In this document: piece by piece, positions 1 through 5,875 of the stretch | Layout: every line of letters starts with the position of its first letter | Numbering within the stretch: position 1 is the first letter of the stretch | NCBI GenBank assembly: GCA_938033975.1 | Contig: CALHKJ010000101.1 | Location: 1 to 6,197, forward strand | Reading direction: 5' to 3' | Source: an uncultured Saprospiraceae bacterium | Lineage (GTDB): Bacteria; Bacteroidota; Bacteroidia; Chitinophagales; Saprospiraceae | DNA: 6,197 nt | Position numbers and translations under genes: made by a program | The notes under the pieces: generated by a model | The model's input: the letters and a program-made list of their open reading frames with translations, nothing else | Told to the model about the DNA's origin: nothing | Databases searched by the model: none

Positions 1-297
1 TCTAAACGACTCGATACGTACCTTCCCATTGGCAACATGTGCTTTGTTTTTCTTCTGTTCAAATACTCTCCACATATTATGACGTTCGTGAATTACACTT
101 TCTCCATCTTTGTAAAAAACTGCATGTCCAAATAGACTTAAAGATTTTGGCCGTTTCCAAAAATCACCTCCCGATTTTTCATAAACCTTTTCCATGATTT
201 CTCTTGCAGTCAATTCAACTTGCTCGGTATGTTTTTTCGAATTGTCATTTGCGCAAGCACAAACACAAAAGATCAATATGAACATCAATTTATTCAT
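1..297 (-). CDS. Putative secreted lipoprotein of unknown function, C-terminus cut by window edge
   Basis: The first 99 codons of a leftward gene are visible; the rest lies outside the window. The N-terminus has a short charged start (MNK), a hydrophobic stretch at residues 4-14 and a Cys-rich end (C11, C13, C15). V-C-A-C at 12-15 is the best lipobox, so the mature protein would begin at Cys15 followed by a polar linker. Downstream, residues 30-99 show an amphipathic helix (AREIMEKVYEKSGG), then FWKRPKSLSLFGHAVFY (46-62), a Met-Trp-Arg-Val-Phe segment near 75-79 and HVANGKVRIESF (87-98). A helix with a GG-x-x-W turn followed by strands is loosely reminiscent of LolA/LolB-type half-barrel lipoproteins, but I do not recognise the family with certainty. 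The ATG lies inside the last codons of the MFS transporter gene (8-nt overlap), so it is probably the fourth gene of the receptor operon and translationally coupled. A role in binding the imported compound is inferred from context only. Confidence 0.8.
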   Translation of the reverse strand, partial: MNKLMFILIFCVCACANDNSKKHTEQVELTAREIMEKVYEKSGGDFWKRPKSLSLFGHAVFYKDGESVIHERHNMWRVFEQKKNKAHVANGKVRIESFR

Positions 298-1549
298 ATG
301 AAACTTCTAATTTTTGAATCTTTGGAATCATCAATACGATAATGATAACAGAAAAAATATGAAGGAATGAAACAATCAAAAAGACGGGTGAATATGACAA
401 ATTCTCTACCAACCAACCGATCACAGGTGCAAAAAGCATCGCTCCAAAACTTCCAGCAGAACCTGAGATACCCCACACACTCGCAGCATTTTTTGAGTCA
501 AACAAATCTATTGGTATTGTAAACAAAGAGGACTGCTTAAATTGGGTGCTAAAAAGCCCAAAGGAAATGATGGCAATTGCCAAATAGGCTGAATCAATAT
601 ACATACAAAAAAGAACAGGCAGAACACAGATTGCACCAATCCACATCACTAGTTTACGAGATCGATCCAAGCTCATACCACCTTTAATTAATCTAGTTCC
701 GGTCCAACCACCAACAAAACTTCCAATGTCTGAAGCCAAGAATGGAATCCAAGCAAACATGCCGATCTGCCAAAGGTCAAAACCTTTTACATCTACCAGA
801 TAACTTGGCAACCAAAAAATAAAAAAATAGAAAACACCATCTGATACAAATCGAGATAAGGCAATCGCCCAAACTTCTTTGTACTTAAAATATTCCTTCC
901 AATTCAGTTTAGAAGCAGTTTCATTTTCTTTGTGAATTTCTGATAAAAGTGCTTTTTCATCATCTTTAATCCGCGGGTGCACCTTTGGAGAATAATAAAT
1001 ATATTGCCACAAAATGAGCCAAATAAAACCAAGTGCTCCAGTAACTACAAAGGCCCAGCGCCAACCTACCCAGCTTATCAATCCTGCCATGATGATTGGA
1101 GCTAGTATCGCTCCTAAGCCAGGACCCATATTCAAAATACCAGTAGCTTTTGTTCTTTCTTCTTTTGGAAACCACTCTGAAATTGCCTTCATCGCCGTCG
1201 GATAATTGGCAGCTTCACCAATTCCGAGCAGAAATCGCATACCCAAAAAACCTAGAAATCCTCGAGCGAGGGCATGAGCCATATTTGCAATCGACCACCA
1301 GACTACAGCGATTGAAAAACTTTTCTTGATACCAATTCGGTCAACCAAATTCCCTGATATAAATTGCATCAATGCATAGGCAAGCAGAAAGGCAGAGACA
1401 ATCCAACCATATTGGCTTTCTGAAATAGAAAGTTCTTCCTTAATATAAGGTGCAGCAACTGATAGAGAGGATCTATCTATATAATTAATTGTTGTAGCGA
1501 TAAATATCGTCCCAATGATCCACCATCTAATATTCGACTTATCAGACAA
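290..1549 (-). CDS. MFS transporter, anion:cation symporter (ACS, ExuT-like) family
   Basis: This 419-residue protein is the usual length for a 12-helix major facilitator superfamily permease of the inner membrane. The ACS-family hallmarks are visible: NYIDR at 22-26 at the end of helix 1, the loop 2-3 signature G-N-L-V-D-R-I-G-x-K-K at 66-76, and RFLLGIGEAANYP at 105-117 in helix 4. A basic central loop (about 190-220) separates the halves, and the second half opens with an FYFFIFWLPSYL segment typical of hexuronate, galactonate and aromatic-acid transporters. Family members usually import organic anions by proton symport; the substrate here cannot be told. The start is TTG at 1549-1547, immediately after the DUF1838 stop TAG in the same frame. 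No in-frame ATG occurs until Met61, inside helix 2, and the TTG gives a normal-length N-terminus (MSDKSNIRWW). Translation probably depends on the ribosome finishing the upstream gene. The stop TAA overlaps the start of the next lipoprotein gene. Confidence 0.93.
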   Translation of the reverse strand: MSDKSNIRWWIIGTIFIATTINYIDRSSLSVAAPYIKEELSISESQYGWIVSAFLLAYALMQFISGNLVDRIGIKKSFSIAVVWWSIANMAHALARGFLGFLGMRFLLGIGEAANYPTAMKAISEWFPKEERTKATGILNMGPGLGAILAPIIMAGLISWVGWRWAFVVTGALGFIWLILWQYIYYSPKVHPRIKDDEKALLSEIHKENETASKLNWKEYFKYKEVWAIALSRFVSDGVFYFFIFWLPSYLVDVKGFDLWQIGMFAWIPFLASDIGSFVGGWTGTRLIKGGMSLDRSRKLVMWIGAICVLPVLFCMYIDSAYLAIAIISFGLFSTQFKQSSLFTIPIDLFDSKNAASVWGISGSAGSFGAMLFAPVIGWLVENLSYSPVFLIVSFLHIFSVIIIVLMIPKIQKLEVSYE

Positions 1550-1552
1550 CTA
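1547..1552 (-). other. Abutting stop/start junction TAG-TTG
   Basis: On the minus strand the DUF1838 gene ends with TAG (1552-1550) and the MFS gene begins with TTG (1549-1547), with no spacer and in the same reading frame. No convincing Shine-Dalgarno sequence precedes it, only the A-rich codons AGA-AAA. Termination followed by reinitiation is the simplest reading. Stop-codon readthrough into a fused protein is unlikely on topology: the upstream protein is exported as a lipoprotein, whereas the MFS N-terminus is expected to face the cytoplasm. Confidence 0.6.
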
Positions 1553-2467
1553 TTTTCTTGGATTCATTTTTTTATAATAAGTCCAACTTGTCTCATTTGG
1601 ACTTGTAAATTCTGTAGGCGCATGACGATACTCCGGCTTAGTTTTTAATACATATTCTGTAAGTACCTTTGGCATTTGGTTATAATCTTTTTCCAATAAT
1701 TTGTATCCAGCACCTTGGTACAACAACATCCCTGGCCTTTGACCCATCTCCATCCAAGGCAACCAAGGACCAATTCTTGTCCAGGATATTGTACACTCAG
1801 TAGAACTCACTGTAGGATCATTTAACTCTTCCTCTGAAACAAAAAACTGGAACAGTTCACCTGCCTCATACATATCTGATTGAGAATTTTCAGGATACTC
1901 TTTTGTAGTTAAGGGCGAAGGATATATTAGCAATACATCAGCATTCATACAAATCATATCTTTGCCCAATTTATTGTGATTGACGCCCCATTTTCCATAC
2001 TTACCTTCAAGCATAAAATTTTGGTTTACTGGATCATTCCATACATGGAAGACCTTCACTGATTTCTCATTATAAGGATTATCGAAAGTTTCCAAAACCT
2101 CACCAGATTCCTTATTAATATACAATAGTACTTCTCGTGTGAGCAGTTGATAATGATTCTCCTCCACCTTATTGAGTCTTGCAATGTTGTACATTTCGTA
2201 GTCCATCAAGTGCTTATCTCTTTCCCCATTTACTACTCCATATATTTTTCCATTGGCGTAATAGATAACTTCTTCGTCTTTTGCCAAAGAACCCCTGACC
2301 TTAGCGAAAGCGATAAGATTATCTGCAGGATCATCTAGATCTAACATCATTGAATCAGATTGATTAGCACTTATTGATTCAGTTTTGTTTTGTGTATCTC
2401 TTTGTGCGGTACAAGAGAAGTTAAGTGTTACAACTAGAATGACAAGAATTTGAATTTGATATTTCAT
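1550..2467 (-). CDS. DUF1838-family putative lipoprotein
   Basis: This 305-residue protein has an N-terminal signal (MKYQ, then a hydrophobic stretch at 5-17) ending in N-F-S-C, so Cys19 is a plausible lipidation site; the match is loose but acceptable for Bacteroidota. A polar Ser/Gln/Asn-rich linker (20-42) leads into the domain. Features I associate with the DUF1838 family run in order: DLDDPADN (43-50), KVRGS (56-60), NIARL (94-98), LTREVLLY (109-116), HVWNDPVN (141-148), GPWLPWMEMG (233-242) and PNETSWTYYK near the C-terminus (290-299). The family has no established biochemical function. The many conserved Trp, Glu, Asp and Asn residues would suit a binding or catalytic pocket, but that is inference. 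I chose ATG at 2467; a TTG two codons upstream (2473) is also in frame and would add Met-Lys. The gene sits 88 nt after the TonB-receptor stop, beyond a hairpin, and directly abuts the MFS gene, which suggests a periplasmic step in handling the same compound. Confidence 0.87.
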   Translation of the reverse strand: MKYQIQILVILVVTLNFSCTAQRDTQNKTESISANQSDSMMLDLDDPADNLIAFAKVRGSLAKDEEVIYYANGKIYGVVNGERDKHLMDYEMYNIARLNKVEENHYQLLTREVLLYINKESGEVLETFDNPYNEKSVKVFHVWNDPVNQNFMLEGKYGKWGVNHNKLGKDMICMNADVLLIYPSPLTTKEYPENSQSDMYEAGELFQFFVSEEELNDPTVSSTECTISWTRIGPWLPWMEMGQRPGMLLYQGAGYKLLEKDYNQMPKVLTEYVLKTKPEYRHAPTEFTSPNETSWTYYKKMNPRK

Positions 2468-2491
2468 TTTCAAAATTGGTGATGATAAAAT

Positions 2492-2532
2492 TTGGAAAGG
2501 GCATTCATTGTCGATGATGAATGCCCTTCCAA
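2492..2532 (-). terminator. Strong intercistronic hairpin, possible partial terminator or mRNA stabiliser
   Basis: An inverted repeat lies in the 88-nt gap between the TonB-receptor stop and the DUF1838 start. The arms are 2492-2508 and 2517-2532, about 16 base pairs with one bulged A and an 8-nt loop (2509-2516); the core arms read AGGGCATTCAT and ATGAATGCCCT. In the leftward transcript it is followed by AAATTTTATC, a short and imperfect U-tract. A weak intrinsic terminator or attenuator that lowers expression of the downstream genes relative to the receptor is plausible, as is 3'-end protection of the receptor mRNA. The repeat itself is plain in the sequence; its role is inferred. Confidence 0.65.
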
Positions 2533-2555
2533 TTAACTAAAAAAACTAATAATTT

Positions 2556-5231
2556 TTAAAAATCATATCCTACAGTAAGCAATATTCTTCGAGGAATCTG
2601 CATGGTTGCGAAACCCAAAGTATTGGTGAAATCTGGTGTAGCTTGTTTCTGAGCAAGAATGTCAGGACTTGTACTACCTAAAACCAATTGCTGAGGGTTT
2701 TCTCCTCCAAGTAGATTTTTAACTCTTACCCCTAGCTTTATTGCAGAATCATTTCCTAAAACATATCTACCATATAGATTACCATTCACAATGGTAAGAT
2801 CAGGTGTTTCGTATAGATTCAATGCAGTAGCATATCTGCCAGCATAGTGGACTGCATCCAAGCCAACTCCAAAATACTTTGCATTGTAACCCAAGTTGAA
2901 TGTCACAATCATACTTGGAGTATTCTGAACTTGATTGCCAGATACATTAACTCCATATAATCCATTGGCAGCATCTAGAGGATCTATCTGCAAGCCAAAA
3001 TTATTATTGATGTCTAGTCCTGGCACATTTGGTGTATCTGGATTTTCATCATCATCTACAGACGGAATGGCAATCACAAAAGCATTACCATCTGCGTCAT
3101 CTGCAAACTGTGAGCTTTGTAGCGTAAGACTCGCTCTTGCCAATAATCCTTTTACTGCCAACGGTGCATAAGTAAGCTGTAGCTCAGCACCTCTAACGTT
3201 ATTACGTCCAACAGGTTTGTTGACAAAAGTTTGACCAATCGCTGGATCAGGATCAAATACACTTGCCACTCTATTAATTATTGAGGTATTGAATCCTGCA
3301 ATGTCTATTCCTAAATCTCCAGCACCGAATCTAAAACCTAATTCCATATTGGTGACTATCTCGTCTTCTTCCGGCAAAGGCGTACTCAAACCAACAGATG
3401 GCAAAGAGAATGCTCTTACAAAACTGCCGTACACAGCAGTTCTTTCTGCCAGTAGATAATTCGCTCCTATTGAAGCGGACCAATTACCAAAATCAAGTTC
3501 ATTTTCTATCAATGTTTCTGGTGCGTAGTCAACTCCTCCTACTACATCTGGGTCATTGTTGAAAAATCCAGTCATTTGATCATATCTAAAACCTACATTC
3601 AAACTTAGCTTTTCATTGAAAACCATTTCATCACCTATGAAGAAAGATGTAACAGCCTCTTCTTGATGAGAGCTGGTACTTGATAATGAAAATATGGTTG
3701 GAGGTGGTGTACCTGGAGGTCCAAACCATCCATAAGTTGGTCTTGGATTTACATCAGCAGTATACCAATGAAGTCCACCAAAACGATCGTAAGTTCCGGA
3801 ACCTCTGTAGAAACCCGCATTCAGGTAATGCTTTGAATTTCCATTGTCAATTGTATATTGAAATCTAGTTTCACTTAAAAAATCAGAAATATCACCTATC
3901 GAGTTTGCGTTCAATCTTAAAATTCTAGAATCGGCTGAGTAAAAGCTTGAGAAAGTAATCTCATTCTGATCTCTCCAATCATAATTTTGGATTCTTGATT
4001 TGTGAACTAAGGTCAAATTATCTGTAAGACCAATTGACAAAGATACGCCCAGCATTCCACCAACTACCTCTTCTCTATTATCATTTGCCTGATTCTGAGT
4101 AATTGTGTTTCCATTTACATCCAATACTTCACTCGAAGGAGCAAATGCACTACCAAACAAAGTTGATTCAAAATCTAATTGACTATTGTTTGCATAATAT
4201 GTATTGGCAGTAGTCCATCCATCCGCTATTTTTCTTGCCCCTAAATCATATGGAGCATCGGTTAGGTTATTGAACTGATTATTACCACAGGAGCCATAGA
4301 CTCTAAGATCAATTCTTTCTGACAAGTTAAAATCAATATTTCCACTCACTTGAGTTCCACGATCTTTAACCGCCCATTCTTTATAGCCTGAGTCAACCAA
4401 ATTGTATCCACCAACACTAAATCTAATCTTATCACCAATAGGACCTCCAAAATGAAAATCAATTCTATTATCAAGGCCATCAGCAGTAGGTAGGTCATCA
4501 CCTACTATCTTATTGAATGTAGTAAAAGATACACCACCTCCAAACTCATCGCCTCCAGATCTTGAAATCATATTTACCGCACCTGCTCCTGCAGCACGTC
4601 CAAATAATGTTGCTCCACTTCCTCTAACTACCTCTACTCTTTCAATTGTTTTATCCAGCCCAAGAAATTCCACAGTACCTGCAGATCTTGAGGCAAAACC
4701 AGATAAAGGTAAACCATCCAACATGGTTGTTACATAAGTATTACCAGATGGAAATCCTCTAATATTATAATTTGATTTCCTTCCTTGACTATTCTCCACT
4801 GTCACTCCAGGGACTGCAGTAATAGCTTCAGCTATGGATTCCGGTTGTATCGAAGTCAATTCTTCAGCCCCAATACTGGTTATGGCTGTTGTTGTTTGAA
4901 TTTTTCGAACCGGTTGTCTGGTCGCAGTTACAACCAGCTCGTCCAAAATTGCGGAGTCGGACGACAATCCAATATTCATTAGATCATCTTGACCAACTGT
5001 CACGGTTCTCGATTTTTGCCCTACATAGGTAATTAATAGTCTATCACCATCCTTTGCATTGATTGTGAACTTTCCGTCGGTATCTGTTACTGTTCCATTT
5101 GTTGTCCCAACGACAACAACTGTTGCACCAATAAGCGGAGTACCGTCATCCCCGATTATTTTCCCACTGATTTGAGCACTTAATTGAAAACCTAATGCTG
5201 AGAATAGCATTAATAAAATAAGTTTTTTCAT
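2556..5231 (-). CDS. TonB-dependent outer-membrane receptor with carboxypeptidase-regulatory-like N-terminal domain
   Basis: This 891-residue protein takes up a ligand across the outer membrane using TonB/ExbBD energy. Residues 1-20 are a signal peptide ending in L-S-A-Q. Residues 21-95 form a CarboxypepD_reg-like beta-sandwich (ISGKIIGDDGTPLIGATV, GTVTDTDGKFTI), common in Bacteroidota receptors. A TonB-box-like LDELVVTATR follows at 96-105, then the plug domain at about 106-225, with PGVTVENSQG, NIRGF (156-160), MLDGLPL (170-176) and VVRGSGATLFGRAAGAGAVNMIS (from 201). The remainder is the beta-barrel, ending in I-L-L-T-V-G-Y-D-F with the terminal Phe expected for BAM-assembled proteins. An acidic segment at roughly 708-744 is probably an extracellular loop. 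It is shorter than most SusC proteins and no susD-like gene is adjacent, so a small molecule or chelate is more likely than a glycan. No FecI/FecR-type signalling domain is seen. Start ATG at 5231; the leader is A/T-rich without a Shine-Dalgarno sequence. It heads the leftward unit. Confidence 0.95.
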   Translation of the reverse strand: MKKLILLMLFSALGFQLSAQISGKIIGDDGTPLIGATVVVVGTTNGTVTDTDGKFTINAKDGDRLLITYVGQKSRTVTVGQDDLMNIGLSSDSAILDELVVTATRQPVRKIQTTTAITSIGAEELTSIQPESIAEAITAVPGVTVENSQGRKSNYNIRGFPSGNTYVTTMLDGLPLSGFASRSAGTVEFLGLDKTIERVEVVRGSGATLFGRAAGAGAVNMISRSGGDEFGGGVSFTTFNKIVGDDLPTADGLDNRIDFHFGGPIGDKIRFSVGGYNLVDSGYKEWAVKDRGTQVSGNIDFNLSERIDLRVYGSCGNNQFNNLTDAPYDLGARKIADGWTTANTYYANNSQLDFESTLFGSAFAPSSEVLDVNGNTITQNQANDNREEVVGGMLGVSLSIGLTDNLTLVHKSRIQNYDWRDQNEITFSSFYSADSRILRLNANSIGDISDFLSETRFQYTIDNGNSKHYLNAGFYRGSGTYDRFGGLHWYTADVNPRPTYGWFGPPGTPPPTIFSLSSTSSHQEEAVTSFFIGDEMVFNEKLSLNVGFRYDQMTGFFNNDPDVVGGVDYAPETLIENELDFGNWSASIGANYLLAERTAVYGSFVRAFSLPSVGLSTPLPEEDEIVTNMELGFRFGAGDLGIDIAGFNTSIINRVASVFDPDPAIGQTFVNKPVGRNNVRGAELQLTYAPLAVKGLLARASLTLQSSQFADDADGNAFVIAIPSVDDDENPDTPNVPGLDINNNFGLQIDPLDAANGLYGVNVSGNQVQNTPSMIVTFNLGYNAKYFGVGLDAVHYAGRYATALNLYETPDLTIVNGNLYGRYVLGNDSAIKLGVRVKNLLGGENPQQLVLGSTSPDILAQKQATPDFTNTLGFATMQIPRRILLTVGYDF

Positions 5232-5352
5232 GGTTAAAGTATAATTAGTTTAAAACATATTCAGTATAAAATTAATCTTGATAAATATAATTAATTAAGT
5301 TTATTAACTATTAATTAAATTAACTATTTTTAAGAATAATTAAATAAAATAG
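5232..5352. promoter_or_regulatory. Divergent promoter region between the receptor operon and the lipocalin-like/dehydratase operon
   Basis: These 121 bases separate two divergent start codons and are extremely AT-rich, so promoters for both units should lie here. Leftward, TATGTTTT (complement of 5252-5259) matches the Bacteroidota -7 consensus TAnnTTTG at 7 of 8 positions, about 20 nt before the receptor ATG. Rightward, TATTTTTA (5325-5332) is a similar one-mismatch match about 20 nt before the ATG at 5353. Neither has a clear -33 TTTG, so exact promoters are uncertain. The spacer also holds two TTAATTAA palindromes (5291-5298, 5311-5318) and a 10-base direct repeat ATTAACTATT (5303-5312, 5319-5328), which could be regulator sites. 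No regulator gene is visible in the window. Confidence 0.55.
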
Positions 5353-5865
5353 ATGGAACTTAAAATTTTCCCCAAACATACAGGAGTTTGGGAAGGCACT
5401 TATACAAGAATAAATCCCGATGGGACTGTAAGAGATAAATGGAATTGCAGGTTGACTGTTAGATTTGAAGGCGAAAATCAATATCACCAAGTAAATGAAT
5501 ACATGTGGGATGACGGACATTACGAATGTTTGGACTTTGGAGTGTGCGAATTCAATGAAAAAGGTGAACTCATATTTGACAACCCTAGGATTTACGGCAA
5601 AGCATGGGAAACCAACAATAGTATAGTATTGACATGGAATTACAAAGACAGAGAGGGATCAAGTCTCTATGAGATTATTGATCTAATAGGCCCAAAGGAG
5701 GAGCATCGAATCAGAGTTTGGAAATGGGCACAGGGAGATGAATTTCAGGGCTTGACAATGATTGATGAGCGAAAAGTAAAAACGGTTGAAGAGATTGATC
5801 CTCAATTTTGGATTGACCTACCAAATGTTCGCACCAATGGACAACCATCAAGATCTGATTCATAA
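5353..5865 (+). CDS. Small lipocalin/DUF3598-like protein, cytoplasmic, function unknown
   Basis: This 170-residue protein has no signal peptide or membrane segment. It opens with FPKHTGVWEGTYTRINPDG (from residue 6); the G-x-W-x-G-x-Y pattern at the first strand is typical of calycin (lipocalin/FABP-like) barrels. Alternating strand-like segments follow, rich in Trp, Tyr and charged residues (CRLTVRFEG, YHQVNEYMWDDGHYECLDFG, IVLTWNYKD, LYEIIDLIG, HRIRVWKWAQG), ending in a LTMIDERKV strand and a polar tail. It resembles the DUF3598-type family as I remember it, but I cannot confirm the assignment. Calycin proteins usually bind small hydrophobic ligands; a few are enzymes. An in-frame TAG directly precedes the ATG at 5353, so the start cannot lie upstream. 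The gene is the first of the rightward unit and ends 10 nt before a LeuC/aconitase-type gene, suggesting a joint role in processing whatever the divergent uptake genes import. Confidence 0.85.
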   Translation: MELKIFPKHTGVWEGTYTRINPDGTVRDKWNCRLTVRFEGENQYHQVNEYMWDDGHYECLDFGVCEFNEKGELIFDNPRIYGKAWETNNSIVLTWNYKDREGSSLYEIIDLIGPKEEHRIRVWKWAQGDEFQGLTMIDERKVKTVEEIDPQFWIDLPNVRTNGQPSRSDS

Positions 5866-5875
5866 ATATTAGAAA

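Noticed and set aside
290..2467. A single DUF1838-MFS fusion gene interrupted by an amber codon (pseudogene or recoding)
   Set aside because: Both halves are full length with normal N- and C-termini, and an exported lipoprotein fused to a cytoplasmic-facing MFS N-terminus is topologically implausible.
1550..2473. Start of the DUF1838 gene at TTG 2473
   Set aside because: An ATG two codons downstream (2467) gives the same signal peptide and is the better start; the TTG cannot be excluded.
2935..3171. Plus-strand open frame of 78 codons inside the TonB receptor gene
   Set aside because: Fully antisense to the receptor barrel and low in complexity (Ser/Pro/Ala-rich), with no own context.
2556..5231. 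SusC-type glycan receptor of a polysaccharide utilisation locus
   Set aside because: No susD-like gene follows, no carbohydrate-active enzymes are nearby, and the protein is shorter than typical SusC.
5320..5520. Minus-strand 66-codon hydrophobic open frame across the start of the lipocalin-like gene
   Set aside because: It is antisense to a convincing gene start and would occupy the divergent promoter region; its hydrophobicity follows from A-rich codons on the opposite strand.
5353..5865. Phenolic acid decarboxylase, which is a similar-sized calycin-fold enzyme
   Set aside because: The characteristic phenolic acid decarboxylase motifs I remember are not visible; only the general fold pattern is shared.
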